Positions 30,172 to 41,979 of a stretch of DNA of 64,000 nucleotides are shown here, one piece after another (the stretch's first letter is position 1; each line of letters begins with the position of its first letter). Both the position numbers and the translations under genes were made by a program. Under the pieces are notes generated by a model. That model saw only the letters and a list, made by a program, of their open reading frames with translations, did not search any database and had not been told where the DNA came from. Source of the DNA: Pectobacterium fontis (lineage in GTDB: Bacteria > Pseudomonadota > Gammaproteobacteria > Enterobacterales > Enterobacteriaceae); assembly GCF_000803215.1 (NCBI RefSeq), contig NZ_JSXC01000043.1, positions 51,315 through 115,314 on the forward strand, in the 5' to 3' direction.

Positions 30172-31686
30172 ATGGCTATTGAACGTCCCGATATTGAGCA
30201 GCTTCAGGCTATCGCCAGCCAATTGCATATGTCGATCTCCCCGACGGAGGCCGAGGAGTATCTGGCGCTGATGCAGCCGAATTTTGATGCATACGATCTG
30301 ATTGATAGTCTTCCCGATGCGGTCCCTGAGGTGCGCTATCCCCGTGCGGCCGGGTATCGCCCGGAAGGGGCTGAAAATCCGCACAATGGCTGGTATTACA
30401 AAACCGAGGTGAAAGGCGCAGCCACAGGTAAATTGGCTGGCCGTACCGTCGTGCTGAAAGACAATATCGCGCTGGCGGGGGTGCCGATGATGAACGGCAC
30501 CTCAACGCTGGAAGGCTTTATACCGACGTACGATGCAACCGTCGCCACGCGGCTGCTTGACGCAGGTGCCACTATTCTTGGCAAAGCGACCTGTGAGCAC
30601 TTCTGCCTGTCCGGCGGTAGCCATACCTCCGATCCTGCTCCGGTACACAATCCCCATCGTCACGGCTATGCTTCTGGTGGCTCTTCTTCCGGCAGTGCAG
30701 TGCTGGTCGCGGCGGGGGATGTCGATATGGCTATCGGCTGCGATCAGGGCGGGTCGATCCGCATTCCATCCGCATTTTGCGGCACCTATGGCATGAAGCC
30801 CACTCACGGACTGGTGCCTTACAGCGGCATTATGCCGATTGAAGCGACGGTGGATCATGCCGGCCCTATCACCGCCAACGTCTACGATAACGCGCTGATG
30901 CTGGAGGTGATTGCGGGGGCTGACGGGCTGGATCCACGCCAGTATGCGCCGCCAGTGGATAACTACACCGCCTATCTCGATAGGGGCGTTAAAGGATTAC
31001 GCATCGGTATTCTGACCGAAGGGTTCCAGTTACCCAATTTGGATCCACAGGTCGCCGACAGTGTGCGGAGCGCGATCGATACGTTAGCAGGGCTGGGCGC
31101 AATAGTGAGTGAGGTTTCCGTACCGGCGCATCATCTGGCGGGGGCGCTATGGACGCCAATCGGCTGTGAAGGACTGACCACGCAGATGATGCACGGTAAC
31201 GGCATGGGGATGAATTGGAAAGGCCTCTACGATGTCGCACTGCTCGACAAACATGCTGGCTGGCGTGAGCATACGGATGCGCTCTCGGCGTCACTCAAGG
31301 TCTGTATGCTCGTCGGCCAGTACGGGTTGGATCGCTATAACGGTCGCTATTACGCCAAAGCACAAAACCTGGCGCGTCTGGCGCGTGCGGGTTACGACCA
31401 GGCGCTACAGGATGTCGATCTGCTGGTGATGCCAACCTTACCGATCACCGCGCAGCCACTGCCGCAACAAGGTTGTTCGGTGACGGAATATATCAGCCGC
31501 GCGTTTGAAATGATCGGTAATACCGCGCCGTTAGATATCACGGGTCATCCTGCGATGTCGGTTCCCTGCGGCAAGGTGGACGGCCTGCCCGTCGGCCTGA
31601 TGTTCGTGGGGCGACACTACGCAGAAGGTACGATCTATCAGGCTGCCGCCGCGCTGGAAGCGGCTTATGACTGGCAGACGCGCTGA
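30172..31686 (+). CDS. amidase-signature family amidase
   Basis: A 504-residue amidase-signature hydrolase that converts an amide to acid and ammonia. The Ser-cisSer-Lys triad is Lys96 (VVLKDNIA), Ser171 (SGGSSSGS) and Ser195 (QGGSIRIPS). These are the positions I recall for the Rhodococcus nitrile-hydratase-linked amidases, and the N-terminal alpha-helical region (residues 1-80) also fits them. GatA is ruled out by the N-terminal domain and absence of gatB/C. The ATG has AGGA nine bases upstream. A divergent XylS-type regulator lies upstream; no nitrile hydratase gene follows. Substrate specificity unknown. Confidence 0.85.
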   Translation: MAIERPDIEQLQAIASQLHMSISPTEAEEYLALMQPNFDAYDLIDSLPDAVPEVRYPRAAGYRPEGAENPHNGWYYKTEVKGAATGKLAGRTVVLKDNIALAGVPMMNGTSTLEGFIPTYDATVATRLLDAGATILGKATCEHFCLSGGSHTSDPAPVHNPHRHGYASGGSSSGSAVLVAAGDVDMAIGCDQGGSIRIPSAFCGTYGMKPTHGLVPYSGIMPIEATVDHAGPITANVYDNALMLEVIAGADGLDPRQYAPPVDNYTAYLDRGVKGLRIGILTEGFQLPNLDPQVADSVRSAIDTLAGLGAIVSEVSVPAHHLAGALWTPIGCEGLTTQMMHGNGMGMNWKGLYDVALLDKHAGWREHTDALSASLKVCMLVGQYGLDRYNGRYYAKAQNLARLARAGYDQALQDVDLLVMPTLPITAQPLPQQGCSVTEYISRAFEMIGNTAPLDITGHPAMSVPCGKVDGLPVGLMFVGRHYAEGTIYQAAAALEAAYDWQTR

Positions 31687-31759
31687 GACCACGCCGTGCC
31701 TGCTGTCGCACGTCAGCGGGCGCATTTTCACGCCATGATGTTTGAGCAAGGCGTTGACG

Positions 31760-31837
31760 ATGAACACGACAGTTTCACCTCAGGATACCTCTACGCCCAG
31801 TGAGCACGCAGGAACGCCCGGCAATCACCGGTCGTGA
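31760..31837 (+). other. small open frame after the amidase gene (25 codons), possible remnant
   Basis: An ATG with AAGG about nine bases upstream opens a 25-codon frame rich in Thr, Ser and Pro (starts MNTTVSPQDTSTP). It lies 73 bases after the amidase stop. Nitrile hydratase alpha subunits often begin with a loosely similar unstructured stretch and follow amidase genes, so this could be the 5-prime scrap of a deleted partner. It could equally be chance. Confidence 0.2.
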
Positions 31838-32234
31838 GTCTTGCAAGGTAGGCGATCTGATCATGATATCGATTATTGCCCTCTAAAACGTGACATCTCG
31901 GGGGGTTGACCGTGTTGCCCGGCGATCTTTAAACAAAAGATGCTAATTATCCCTTGTCATAACTTATTCATATAAATATAAACGGAAAAATTGCATTGGC
32001 TCTCTGATATTTCTTTGTTCTTTGACTACGCTGAATTAAGGGAGCGTGGTTCAAGAACTCTTTCATAGTATTCATTATTTTTACACGTCCCCGTTATTCG
32101 TTAGCAAGCTAATAACTCGTTATTTTTATTGATTTTTTGTTAAAAACAAGTAACCAATGAATACAAATGCACGCAATGTGTTTTTTATGTGATTTATTTA
32201 TTTAATTCAAATGGTTAATCAGAGGATGGATACC
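31838..32234. promoter_or_regulatory. AT-rich leader/promoter region of glgB
   Basis: About 400 bases, strongly AT-rich from 31930 onward, with no gene. It must contain the promoter of the glycogen operon; several TATAAT-like hexamers occur and none stands out. Confidence 0.45.
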
Positions 32235-34412
32235 ATGTCAGCGTTTTCTGATGCGATTAATTCACTTATTTCCGGGCATTATGCCGATCCATTTTCGCTG
32301 TTAGGTATGCATCACGTTTCTGAGGGGCTGGAAGTTCGAGCCTTGCTGCCGGATGCGCTGGCTGTCTGGGTGGTGGATGCGAGCAATGGGCGAAAGCTCG
32401 TCGAACTGGAACGCGTAGATGAACGCGGCTTTTTTTGCGCGCTGGTGCCGCGTCGGAAAAATGTTTTCCACTATCAATTGGCCGTGACCTGGCGTGAAGC
32501 AACCTGGGTGATTGAAGATCCCTACCGTTTTGGCCCACTGTTGCAGGAGATGGATATTTGGCTGCTGGCCGAAGGGACTCATTTGCGACCTTATGAGCGC
32601 TTAGGCGCACATCTGGAAACGCTGGATGGGGTAGAAGGCACACGCTTTGCCGTCTGGGCGCCGAACGCGCAGCGCGTGTCGGTGGTGGGGCAGTTCAACT
32701 TCTGGGATGGTAGACGGCACCCGATGCGGTTACGCAGGGAAAACGGCATTTGGGAACTGTTTCTGCCTGATGTGCAGGCCGGGCAACTCTATAAATATGA
32801 AATGATCGACAGCCACGGCAGCATTCGGCTGAAGGCCGATCCTTATGCTTTTGAAGCGCAGATGCGCCCGGATACGGCATCGCTGATTACAGCGCTGCCA
32901 GAGAAAGTCCCGACCAGCGATGCCCGACGTGAGGCGAATAGTCTGCGATCGCCAATTTCCATTTATGAAGTGCATCTCGGTTCCTGGCGGCGGCATACGG
33001 ATAATAATTTCTGGCTGAGCTATCAGGAACTGGCAAACCAACTGATTGATTATGTGCAGTACATGGGCTTCACACACGTTGAACTGATGCCGATTAACGA
33101 GCATCCGTTCGATGGCAGTTGGGGCTATCAACCACTGGGGCTGTATGCGCCAACGCGGCGTTTTGGCACCGCGCCGGAATTCAGGGCGTTTGTGGATGCG
33201 CTTCATGACGCCGGTATCAACGTCCTGTTGGACTGGGTGCCGGGGCATTTCCCCGGTGACGAATACGGATTGGCACAGTTTGACGGCACCGCGCTGTATG
33301 AGTATGCCGACCCGCGTGAAGGCTATCATCAGGACTGGAATACGCTGATTTATAACTATGCCCGCCATGAGGTTCGTAACTATCTGGCGGGTAACGCACT
33401 GTTCTGGATGGAGCGTTATGGCATCGACGGGCTGCGGGTGGATGCGGTGGCATCCATGATTTATCGCGACTATAGCCGTAGCGAAGGACAATGGGTGCCG
33501 AACTATTACGGCGGTAAAGAGAACCTCGAAGCGATCGCGTTTCTGCGCTATACCAACCATATGTTAGGGCATGCGGCACCGGCGGCGATCACGCTGGCTG
33601 AAGAGTCCACCGATTATCCGGGCGTCACGCTGCCGCCCGATTGCAACGGCTTAGGATTTCACTACAAGTGGAACATGGGGTGGATGCACGACACGCTCGC
33701 CTATATGCAGCTCGATCCGGTTCACCGCAAACACCATCACGATCTGCTGACCTTTGGCATGTTGTACGCCTACAGTGAGAATTTTGTGCTGCCGCTGTCC
33801 CATGACGAAGTGGTACACGGCAAGCGTTCGCTACTGGGTCGTATGCCCGGCGATGTCTGGCAGAAATTCGCCAACTTACGTGCGTATTACGGCTTTATGT
33901 GGGCGTATCCCGGCAAGAAGCTGCTGTTTATGGGCGGAGAATTCGCACAAGGGCGTGAATGGAACCACGATGCCAGTCTGGACTGGCATCTGCTGGATGA
34001 ACCGGAAGGGTGGCACCGTGGCGTGCAGACGCTGGTACGCGATCTCAACCACTGTTATCGCCAGCAGCCGCCGCTGTATCAGTTGGATTTTCAGGCACAG
34101 GGTTTTGAATGGCTGGTGGTAGACGATCGGGATAACTCGGTCTTTGCCTTTGTCCGGCGCGATGAGCAGGGCAATGAAGTGCTGGTGGTAAGCAATTTTA
34201 CGCCAGTGCCGCGCTATGGATACCGCATCGGCATCAACCAGCCCGGCGGCTGGCGGGAAGCGATCAACACCGATTCGGTTCATTATAACGGCAGCAATCT
34301 GGGTAATGTCGGAACGATTTACAGCGAGGAATGGGGTAGCCATCAGCGTCAGCATTCTCTGGTTCTGACCATTCCGCCGCTTGCCACGTTGTATCTGGTG
34401 AAGGAGGCGTAA
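32235..34412 (+). CDS. glgB: 1,4-alpha-glucan branching enzyme
   Basis: A 725-residue GH13 branching enzyme that makes alpha-1,6 links in glycogen. N-terminal CBM48-type modules occupy about residues 1-220 ([32 protein letters not shown]), then the GH13 barrel with LRVDAVASM (catalytic Asp about 405), LAEESTD (catalytic Glu about 458) and [11 protein letters not shown] (transition-state Asp about 526). I start at ATG 32235, since GAGG is nine bases upstream and overlaps the alternative ATG at 32226. First gene of glgBXCAP; glgX begins directly at the next base after the stop. Confidence 0.97.
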   Translation: MSAFSDAINSLISGHYADPFSLLGMHHVSEGLEVRALLPDALAVWVVDASNGRKLVELERVDERGFFCALVPRRKNVFHYQLAVTWREATWVIEDPYRFGPLLQEMDIWLLAEGTHLRPYERLGAHLETLDGVEGTRFAVWAPNAQRVSVVGQFNFWDGRRHPMRLRRENGIWELFLPDVQAGQLYKYEMIDSHGSIRLKADPYAFEAQMRPDTASLITALPEKVPTSDARREANSLRSPISIYEVHLGSWRRHTDNNFWLSYQELANQLIDYVQYMGFTHVELMPINEHPFDGSWGYQPLGLYAPTRRFGTAPEFRAFVDALHDAGINVLLDWVPGHFPGDEYGLAQFDGTALYEYADPREGYHQDWNTLIYNYARHEVRNYLAGNALFWMERYGIDGLRVDAVASMIYRDYSRSEGQWVPNYYGGKENLEAIAFLRYTNHMLGHAAPAAITLAEESTDYPGVTLPPDCNGLGFHYKWNMGWMHDTLAYMQLDPVHRKHHHDLLTFGMLYAYSENFVLPLSHDEVVHGKRSLLGRMPGDVWQKFANLRAYYGFMWAYPGKKLLFMGGEFAQGREWNHDASLDWHLLDEPEGWHRGVQTLVRDLNHCYRQQPPLYQLDFQAQGFEWLVVDDRDNSVFAFVRRDEQGNEVLVVSNFTPVPRYGYRIGINQPGGWREAINTDSVHYNGSNLGNVGTIYSEEWGSHQRQHSLVLTIPPLATLYLVKEA

Positions 34413-36389
34413 ATGGCGGAGCTGCTGACGGGCAAACCAATGCCGCTGGGCGCCAGTTTTGACGGCAATGGTGTGAATTTCGCGCTGTTTTCGGCGAATG
34501 CCGAGCGGGTCGAACTGTGTGTGTTTGACGAACGTCAGCAGGAACAGCGCATCGCACTGACCGCACGCAGCGGCGATATCTGGCATGGCTATCTTCCCGA
34601 TGCGCAGCCGGGGCTACGCTACGGTTTTCGGGTCGAGGGGCCGTTCGAACCGTCACAGGGGTTACGTTTCAATCCGCATAAGCTGCTGTTGGATCCGTAC
34701 GCGCGCCAGCTCGATGGTTGGGTGGTGGATGACGCTTGCCTGCAAGGCGGGGTTGACCAGCGGGATGAACGCGATAGCGCTGATGTTATGGCGAAATGCG
34801 TGGTCACGGCGGAGGAGTATGACTGGCAGGGCGATCGGCACCCGCAAACGCCCTGGAACCAGACGGTTATTTATGAAGCGCATGTGCGCGGGCTGACGCA
34901 GTTACATCCCGATATTCCTGAAGGTATTCGTGGCAGCTACTTGGCGTTAGGCCATCCCGTGATGATTGATTATCTCACCTCGCTGGGTATCACGGCGCTG
35001 GAGCTGCTTCCCGTACAGCAGCATGCCGATGAGCCACGGCTGCAACAATTGGGGCTGCGTAATTACTGGGGCTATAACGTATTGCTGCCGTTTGCCGTGG
35101 ATAACAGCCTGGCAGCAGGCGACGACGCGCTGACTGAATTCCGTGATGCGGTGAAAGCGCTGCATCACGCGGGTATCGAAGTCATTCTGGATGTGGTGTT
35201 CAACCACAGTGCTGAGCTTGATGTTGAAGGCCCCACGCTGTGCCAGCGCGGCATCGATAACCGTAGCTATTACTGGCTGAATGAAAACGGCGAATACCAT
35301 AACTGGACCGGCTGCGGCAATGTACTGCGCCTGAATCATCCGGCGGTCATCGAGTGGGTAATGGAGTGCCTGCGCTTCTGGCGTGAAGTGTGCCACGTTG
35401 ATGGTTTCCGCTTCGATCTGGCGACGGTGCTGGGGCGCACTCCAGACTTTACCGCCGCTGCGCCGCTGCTGTCTGCCATGCAACACGATAGTCGCTTACA
35501 GGGGTGCAAGCTGATTGCCGAGCCGTGGGACATGGGGCATGGCGGTTATCAGCTAGGCCAGTTCCCGACGCCGTTCGCCGAGTGGAGTGACCGCTACCGT
35601 GACGATATGCGCCGCTTTTGGCTACATGGCGACCTTTCTCTTGGGGCGTTCGCTCGCCGCTTTGCCGCGTCCAGCGACATCTTCCAGCAACGCGACCGCC
35701 TGCCTTATGCCTCCGTCAACAAACTGACCGCGCATGACGGTTTTACGCTGTGCGATCTGGTGAGTTTTAACCACAAACACAACGACGCCAACGGCGAGGA
35801 TAACCGTGACGGCACTGACAGCAACTTCAGCAATAACCACGGCTCGGAAGGGTTGGCGGCGGATGAGGACATTCTCCAGCGTCGACTGGCCAGCCAGAAG
35901 GCGCTGCTGACGACGCTGATTCTGTCGCAGGGTACGCCGATGCTGCTGGCGGGGGATGAACTGGGACACAGTCAGCAGGGCAATAACAACGCCTATTGTC
36001 AGGATAACGAACTGACCTGGTTACACTGGGAAAACGCGAATGGCGCACTGCGTGAGTTTGTCGCCGGATTAATTCAATTGCGCCGCACGATCCCGGCTTT
36101 GCAACAGGAAACATGGTGGCAAGAAGGAGATGGCGCGGTGCAGTGGCTGAACAAAGAAGGACAACCGTTGACGCCGCAGCAGTGGGAGCAAGGGGAGCAT
36201 CAGCTACAGATTTTGCTGTCTGGTCGTTGGCTCGTGCTATTTAACGCCAGTCTGCATGCTGGCGCATTCATTTTGCCAGAAGGCCACTGGCAGGTTTCAC
36301 CGCCGTTTGATGAGACGACCCCGCCTGAGGGCGGTGTGTGGCACGGACAGGCGCAGGCGGTATGCGTCTTGATAAAGCAGACCACCTAA
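34413..36389 (+). CDS. glgX: glycogen debranching enzyme GlgX
   Basis: A 658-residue isoamylase-type GH13 enzyme that removes short alpha-1,6 branches left by glycogen phosphorylase. An N-terminal CBM48 module ([24 protein letters not shown]) precedes the barrel; motif [11 protein letters not shown] contains the catalytic Asp (about 337) and LIAEPWD the Glu (about 373), with [10 protein letters not shown] for the third acid (about 441). The ATG directly follows the glgB TAA and uses GGAGG inside the glgB end, so translation is coupled. Length equals E. coli GlgX within one residue. Confidence 0.97.
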   Translation: MAELLTGKPMPLGASFDGNGVNFALFSANAERVELCVFDERQQEQRIALTARSGDIWHGYLPDAQPGLRYGFRVEGPFEPSQGLRFNPHKLLLDPYARQLDGWVVDDACLQGGVDQRDERDSADVMAKCVVTAEEYDWQGDRHPQTPWNQTVIYEAHVRGLTQLHPDIPEGIRGSYLALGHPVMIDYLTSLGITALELLPVQQHADEPRLQQLGLRNYWGYNVLLPFAVDNSLAAGDDALTEFRDAVKALHHAGIEVILDVVFNHSAELDVEGPTLCQRGIDNRSYYWLNENGEYHNWTGCGNVLRLNHPAVIEWVMECLRFWREVCHVDGFRFDLATVLGRTPDFTAAAPLLSAMQHDSRLQGCKLIAEPWDMGHGGYQLGQFPTPFAEWSDRYRDDMRRFWLHGDLSLGAFARRFAASSDIFQQRDRLPYASVNKLTAHDGFTLCDLVSFNHKHNDANGEDNRDGTDSNFSNNHGSEGLAADEDILQRRLASQKALLTTLILSQGTPMLLAGDELGHSQQGNNNAYCQDNELTWLHWENANGALREFVAGLIQLRRTIPALQQETWWQEGDGAVQWLNKEGQPLTPQQWEQGEHQLQILLSGRWLVLFNASLHAGAFILPEGHWQVSPPFDETTPPEGGVWHGQAQAVCVLIKQTT

Positions 36390-36424
36390 GCGCAAGCCAT
36401 TAAAAGAATAATCAGGAGATAGCC

Positions 36425-37702
36425 ATGGTGAACAACGATAAGTATGACCCTCTGATGTTGGCAAGACAGCTTCCTCTAAAATCCGTGGCGCTTATTTTGG
36501 CTGGAGGCCGCGGGACGCGACTGAAAGGGTTGACGGAGCTACGTGCCAAGCCTGCCGTCCACTTTGGCGGCAAATTTCGCATTATTGATTTCGCCCTTTC
36601 TAACTGCCTGAATTCCGGCATCCGTCGCATTGGCGTCATCACGCAATATCAGTCACATACGCTGGTACAGCATATCCAGCGCGGCTGGTCATTCTTGAAT
36701 GCGGAAATGAATGAATTCGTGGATTTGTTACCCGCGCAGCAGCGTAATGCTACCGATCACTGGTATCGGGGCACGGCAGACGCCGTTTGTCAGAACCTCG
36801 ACATTATCCGGCGCTACCGGGCGGAGTATGTGGTGATCCTCGCAGGCGATCACATCTACAAGATGGACTACTCGCGCATGCTCATCGATCACGTAGAAAA
36901 GGGGGCGGAATGTACGGTTGCCTGTTTGCCCGTCCCGCTGGAAGAAGCCAGCGCCTTTGGCGTCATGAGCGTGGACAAGCAGCACCGCATCCTCGATTTT
37001 GCCGAAAAACCGGATAACCCGACGCCGATGCCGGATAACCCCGACATGGCGCTCGCAAGCATGGGGATCTATGTTTTTAATGCGGATTATCTCTATCAAT
37101 TGCTGGAAGCGGATCTTCACGCCGCAGGCTCTAACCATGATTTTGGGCAGGACCTGATCCCGAAAATTGTTTCGCAGCGCCAGGCCTGGGCACACCCCTT
37201 CAATTTGTCCTGCGTCACGTCGGGGGGTGATGACCACCACTATTGGCGGGATGTCGGCACGCTGGAAGCCTACTGGCGCGCCAATCTCGATCTGGCGTCG
37301 GTCACGCCAGAACTGGATGTCTACGATCATCACTGGCCGATTCGTTCTGCGATTGAATCGTTGCCGCCTGCCAAGTTTGTTCAGGACCGTTCCGGCAGTC
37401 ATGGCATGACGATGAACTCATTGGTATCGGGAGGCTGCATCGTTTCCGGCTCGGTGGTGACGCACTCGGTGCTGTTCCCACGCGTGCGGGTCAATTCGTT
37501 TTGCAGTATCGATTCGACTGTGATCCTGCCGGATGTCAACGTGGGACGATCCTGCCGTTTACGCCGTTGCGTGATCGATCGCGCCTGCCATTTGCCAGAA
37601 GGCATGGTGATTGGCGAAAACGCGGAAGAGGATAGCCGCCGTTTTTATCGCTCGGAAGAAGGAATTGTGCTGGTTACGCGCTCGATGTTGGAAAAGTTGT
37701 AA
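36425..37702 (+). CDS. glgC: glucose-1-phosphate adenylyltransferase
   Basis: A 425-residue ADP-glucose pyrophosphorylase, the committed and allosterically controlled step of glycogen synthesis. The nucleotidyltransferase motif [15 protein letters not shown] lies at about residues 22-36, the activator site region around Lys39 and Pro41 is present ([16 protein letters not shown]), glucose-1-P binding FAEKPDNP occurs near 191-198, and the C-terminal left-handed beta-helix (from about 330) shows hexapeptide-like repeats. It starts 35 bases after glgX with AGGAG. Confidence 0.97.
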   Translation: MVNNDKYDPLMLARQLPLKSVALILAGGRGTRLKGLTELRAKPAVHFGGKFRIIDFALSNCLNSGIRRIGVITQYQSHTLVQHIQRGWSFLNAEMNEFVDLLPAQQRNATDHWYRGTADAVCQNLDIIRRYRAEYVVILAGDHIYKMDYSRMLIDHVEKGAECTVACLPVPLEEASAFGVMSVDKQHRILDFAEKPDNPTPMPDNPDMALASMGIYVFNADYLYQLLEADLHAAGSNHDFGQDLIPKIVSQRQAWAHPFNLSCVTSGGDDHHYWRDVGTLEAYWRANLDLASVTPELDVYDHHWPIRSAIESLPPAKFVQDRSGSHGMTMNSLVSGGCIVSGSVVTHSVLFPRVRVNSFCSIDSTVILPDVNVGRSCRLRRCVIDRACHLPEGMVIGENAEEDSRRFYRSEEGIVLVTRSMLEKL

Positions 37703-37730
37703 ACACCATCGGAACAAAACGGGAGTCATA

Positions 37731-39170
37731 ATGCGGGTTTTACATGTTTGTTCAGAGCTATTTCCACTGTTGAAAACGGGGGGGCTGGCGGATGTCGCGG
37801 GAGCGTTACCCGGCGCACAGATTGCGGAGGGGATGGATGTGCGCATCATCTTGCCTGCCTTCCCCGATCTGAAAAAAGGCATCACCAACGTAGAAGTGGT
37901 GCGTGAGCTGGATACCTTCGCCGGGCATGTGACCTTGCTGTTTGGCTATTTTAATGGTGTCGGTATTTATCTGATTGATGTGCCTGAACTGTATGAACGG
38001 GCAGGTAGCCCTTATCACGACCCGGCGCTTTACGCTTATGCTGATAACTATCTACGGTTCGCCTTGCTGGGATGGATGGGTTGTGAAATGGCATGCGGTC
38101 TGGATCACTATTGGCGACCCGATATTGTTCATGCGCATGACTGGCACGCGGGGTTGACCTGCGCCTATCTGGCGGCGCGTAACCGTCCGGCGAAATCGGT
38201 GTTTACCGTACACAATCTGGCCTATCAGGGGCTGTTTTCTGCCCGGCATATGGCGGATATTCAATTGCCGAGCGATTTCTTTCAGATCTACGGGTTGGAA
38301 TTTTACGGCCAGATTTCCTACCTCAAAGCGGGGCTGTTTTACGCGGATCATATTACGACCGTAAGCCCGACCTACGCGCATGAGATTACGCTGCCAGCCT
38401 ATGGCTACGGTATGGAGGGCTTACTGACGGCGCGTGAAGAGGAAGGGCGGCTCTCCGGCATTCTCAATGGGGTGGATGACTCGATTTGGAATCCGGCGCA
38501 TGACCCTTTACTTACGAGCCACTACAGCCGCGATGCGTTGGCGAACAAAGCCGAAAACAAACGCCGCCTGCAAACGGCAATGGGCCTGAAGGTGGATGAA
38601 AAAGCACCGGTTTTTGCCATTGTTAGCCGTTTGACCAGTCAGAAAGGGCTAGACATCGTGTTAAGCGCAATACCGGATTTATTGGAACAAGGGGGGCAAT
38701 TGGTGGTGTTGGGCGCAGGAGATGCCGATTTGCAGGAGGGCTTTCTGGCGGCGGCGGCGGAATATCACGGTCAGGTTGGCGTGCAGATTGGTTATCACGA
38801 AGCCTTCTCGCACCGGATTATTGGTGGAGCCGACGTGATTATGGTGCCTAGCCGGTTTGAACCTTGCGGATTAACCCAGCTTTACGGCCTGAAATATGGC
38901 ACGTTGCCGCTGGTGCGCCGTACCGGCGGGTTGGCGGATACGGTATCGGACTGTTCGCTGGAGAATCTGGCCGATGGGTTAGCAAGCGGGTTTGTCTTTA
39001 ACGATTGCAGTGTGGGATCGCTATCCCGTGCGATTCGTCGTGTGTTTGTGTTGTGGTCCCGACCTACGCTCTGGCGCTATGTGCAGCGTCAGGCAATGGC
39101 GATGGATTTTGGGTGGCAGGTCTCTGCTCAGGCTTATGGTGCGCTTTATCAACGCTTGTATACCCACTAG
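37731..39170 (+). CDS. glgA: glycogen synthase
   Basis: A 479-residue GT5 enzyme that transfers glucose from ADP-glucose to the growing glycogen chain. KTGGLADV, the ADP-glucose lysine motif, lies at residues 15-22; [19 protein letters not shown] (catalytic Glu about 377) and the second glycine motif RTGGLADTV (about 398) are in the C-terminal domain. I start at ATG 37731 ([12 protein letters not shown]) with GGGAG upstream, 28 bases after glgC; the frame upstream overlaps glgC and is not coding. Confidence 0.97.
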   Translation: MRVLHVCSELFPLLKTGGLADVAGALPGAQIAEGMDVRIILPAFPDLKKGITNVEVVRELDTFAGHVTLLFGYFNGVGIYLIDVPELYERAGSPYHDPALYAYADNYLRFALLGWMGCEMACGLDHYWRPDIVHAHDWHAGLTCAYLAARNRPAKSVFTVHNLAYQGLFSARHMADIQLPSDFFQIYGLEFYGQISYLKAGLFYADHITTVSPTYAHEITLPAYGYGMEGLLTAREEEGRLSGILNGVDDSIWNPAHDPLLTSHYSRDALANKAENKRRLQTAMGLKVDEKAPVFAIVSRLTSQKGLDIVLSAIPDLLEQGGQLVVLGAGDADLQEGFLAAAAEYHGQVGVQIGYHEAFSHRIIGGADVIMVPSRFEPCGLTQLYGLKYGTLPLVRRTGGLADTVSDCSLENLADGLASGFVFNDCSVGSLSRAIRRVFVLWSRPTLWRYVQRQAMAMDFGWQVSAQAYGALYQRLYTH

Positions 39171-39245
39171 TTTTCCCGCTGTGCGTCATCTACGTGCAAT
39201 CTGAAAACGACAGGGTAGGGTAACACTCACTTGGGAATGAATATT

Positions 39246-41693
39246 ATGAACTCTCCGTTTATCTATACTTCACCAACGATCAGTGTGGAAGCGCTGAAAC
39301 ACTCTATTGCTTACAAACTCATGTTTACCGTAGGGAAAGATCCCTCTATTGCCAATAAACATGACTGGCTGAATGCCACTCTACTGGCGGTGCGTGACCG
39401 GATGGTGGAACGTTGGCTGCGTTCGAACCGGGCACAGCTTTCGCAAGATGTGCGACAGGTGTATTACCTGTCGATGGAGTTTTTGCTGGGACGCACGCTG
39501 TCGAATGCACTGCTGGCGATGGGATTGTATGACGATCTGAAAGCAGCACTGGATGGCATGGGGCTGGAACTGGACTCTCTGCTAGAGGAAGAGAATGATC
39601 CGGGTTTAGGCAATGGCGGTTTGGGGCGTCTGGCTGCCTGCTTCCTGGATTCGCTGGCGACGATGGCTCTGCCGGGGCGCGGCTATGGTATTCGCTATGA
39701 ATACGGCATGTTCAAACAGAATATTATTAACGGTAAGCAAGCGGAATCGCCGGACTATTGGCTGGAATATGGGAATGCGTGGGAATTCCCGCGCCACAGC
39801 ACGCGCTATAAGGTGCGCTTCGGTGGCCGCATCCAGCAGGAAGGCAGCAAAATGCGCTGGCTGGAAACGGAAGAAGTTATCGCGTGCGCCTACGATCAAA
39901 TCATTCCTGGTTTCGATACCGATGCCACCAACACGCTGCGTCTGTGGGGCGCACAGGCCAGTAACGAAATCAATCTGGGTAAATTCAATCAGGGCGACTA
40001 TTTTGCGGCGGTTGAAGATAAAAACCATTCGGAAAACGTGTCGCGTGTGCTGTATCCCGATGATTCCACGTATTCCGGCCGCGAACTGCGTCTGCGTCAG
40101 GAATACTTTCTGGTGTCTGCCACGGTGCAAGATATTCTCAACCGCCACTGGACGATGCATAAAACCTACGCCAATCTGGCGGATAAGTTCGCTATCCACC
40201 TCAATGACACGCACCCGGTGCTGGCGATCCCTGAGTTGATGCGTTTGCTGATCGATGAACATAAATTCAAGTGGATAGAAGCGTGGACGGTGGTGAGGAA
40301 AGTCTTCTCCTATACCAATCACACGCTGATGCAGGAAGCGCTGGAAACCTGGCCTGTCGATATGCTGGGTAAAATCCTGCCGCGCCACCTGCAATTGATT
40401 TTCGAAATTAACGAACATTTCCTGGAGTATGTGCAGAAAGAAGTCCCCGATGACAACGATCTGCTGGCGCGGGTTTCCATCATCGATGAAAACAACGGGC
40501 GTAAAGTACGGATGGCGTGGCTGGCCGTGGTCGCCAGCCATAAGGTCAACGGCGTATCGGAACTGCATTCTGATCTGATGGTTCAGTCTCTGTTTGCCGA
40601 CTTCGCCCGGCTCTTTCCCAACCGTTTCTGTAATAAAACCAATGGCGTCACGCCACGACGCTGGCTGGCGCTGGCCAACCCATCACTCTCCAAACTGTTG
40701 GATGACACCATCGGGCAGACCTGGCGCACCGATCTGAGCCAACTGAGCGAACTGAAGCAGCACATCGATTATCCGGCCTTTGTGCAGAAAATCCGTAAGG
40801 TGAAGCTAAAGAACAAAGTACGTTTAGCGAACTATATGGCGGAAAATCTGAATATCGTGGTTAACCCGGAGTCGCTGTTTGACGTGCAGATTAAGCGTAT
40901 TCATGAGTACAAACGGCAATTGCTGAATGTGTTGCACGTCATCACGCTGTATAACCGTCTCAAAGATGACCCGGATATTGAACGTGTGCCGCGCGTCGCC
41001 ATCTTTGCGGGCAAGGCGGCATCGGCCTATTACATGGCGAAGCACATCATTAACCTGATCAACGACGTTGCGAAGGTGATCAATAACGATCCGGCACTGC
41101 ACGATCGGCTAAAAGTGGTCTTTATCCCGAACTACAGCGTGAGCCTGGCACAGTTGATCATTCCGGCTGCCGATCTCTCTGAACAGATCTCGTTGGCGGG
41201 AACTGAAGCCTCCGGCACCAGTAATATGAAATTTGCACTGAATGGCGCGCTGACGATCGGCACGCTGGATGGGGCGAATGTCGAAATGCTGGAACATATT
41301 GGCGAAGAGAATATGTTTATTTTCGGTAATACGGCTGAGCAGGTCGAGACGCTGCGCCAAAGCGGCTATAACCCACGACAATACTACGATCAGGACGAAG
41401 AACTGCGTCGTGTGCTGACGCAAATTACCACCGGCGTTTTCAGCCCTGACGATAGCAGACGTTACAGCGATCTGTTTGATTCACTAGTCAATTTTGGCGA
41501 TTACTACCAGCTACTGGCAGACTATCGCAGCTATGTGGATACGCAGGATCGGGTTGATGAACTGTATAGTAATAAGGATGAATGGGCGCGCTGCGCTGTC
41601 CAGAACATTGCCAACATGGGCTATTTCTCGTCTGACCGCACCATCGGTGAATATGCAAAGGATATCTGGAATATTAAGCCGATACGGTTGTGA
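39246..41693 (+). CDS. glgP: glycogen phosphorylase
   Basis: An 815-residue GT35 phosphorylase, the same length as in E. coli, which releases glucose-1-phosphate from glycogen ends. The pyridoxal-phosphate lysine motif [20 protein letters not shown] is near residues 655-675. Other landmarks are [20 protein letters not shown] (about 115-134) and the 280s-loop stretch [11 protein letters not shown] start at 39246 ([10 protein letters not shown]) to match the family; in-frame ATGs at 39231 and 39237 are possible. It is last in glgBXCAP and is followed by a perfect hairpin at 41726. Confidence 0.97.
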   Translation: MNSPFIYTSPTISVEALKHSIAYKLMFTVGKDPSIANKHDWLNATLLAVRDRMVERWLRSNRAQLSQDVRQVYYLSMEFLLGRTLSNALLAMGLYDDLKAALDGMGLELDSLLEEENDPGLGNGGLGRLAACFLDSLATMALPGRGYGIRYEYGMFKQNIINGKQAESPDYWLEYGNAWEFPRHSTRYKVRFGGRIQQEGSKMRWLETEEVIACAYDQIIPGFDTDATNTLRLWGAQASNEINLGKFNQGDYFAAVEDKNHSENVSRVLYPDDSTYSGRELRLRQEYFLVSATVQDILNRHWTMHKTYANLADKFAIHLNDTHPVLAIPELMRLLIDEHKFKWIEAWTVVRKVFSYTNHTLMQEALETWPVDMLGKILPRHLQLIFEINEHFLEYVQKEVPDDNDLLARVSIIDENNGRKVRMAWLAVVASHKVNGVSELHSDLMVQSLFADFARLFPNRFCNKTNGVTPRRWLALANPSLSKLLDDTIGQTWRTDLSQLSELKQHIDYPAFVQKIRKVKLKNKVRLANYMAENLNIVVNPESLFDVQIKRIHEYKRQLLNVLHVITLYNRLKDDPDIERVPRVAIFAGKAASAYYMAKHIINLINDVAKVINNDPALHDRLKVVFIPNYSVSLAQLIIPAADLSEQISLAGTEASGTSNMKFALNGALTIGTLDGANVEMLEHIGEENMFIFGNTAEQVETLRQSGYNPRQYYDQDEELRRVLTQITTGVFSPDDSRRYSDLFDSLVNFGDYYQLLADYRSYVDTQDRVDELYSNKDEWARCAVQNIANMGYFSSDRTIGEYAKDIWNIKPIRL

Positions 41694-41725
41694 TGAGGAC
41701 AGGGTTTTTCTAACACTTGCCGCGT

Positions 41726-41751
41726 GACGATGCTCATGACTGAGCATCGTC
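41726..41751 (+). terminator. hairpin at the end of the glg operon
   Basis: GACGATGCTCA and TGAGCATCGTC form a perfect 11-base stem with loop TGAC. A T-rich tail is only found some ten bases later, so termination efficiency is uncertain. Confidence 0.6.
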
Positions 41752-41787
41752 CTAACGGGCTTTCTTATTCTGCTTTAATAAAAAGAT

Positions 41788-41874
41788 TCTCGTTCCTGCT
41801 TCACGTTGCCTGTGCGTTGGCTACGTTACCCGGCTTACTTCCCACCTGCCTGACACTCGCATGATTTAGGATAC
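41788..41874 (+). repeat. diverged copy of the TIR-bounded repeat
   Basis: CTGCTTCACGTTGCCTGTGC with GTTGGCTACG and, 60 bases on, CGCATGATTTAGGATA correspond to the left body and right end of the family. The TATACCC left tip has decayed to TCTCGTT. Confidence 0.55.
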
Positions 41875-41979
41875 AGGCTGCGTGATATTTGCCCGCCCAT
41901 TGACCAACGACAAGGTAGCGCTGGCATTACCCTCTTTATAATCAGCCCCGTTTATCTTCCTTCTTACTGGTGTGGACGT

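Noticed and set aside
32730..33560. Open frame of 276 codons opposite glgB
   Set aside because: Antisense to a certain gene; no start signal or family match.
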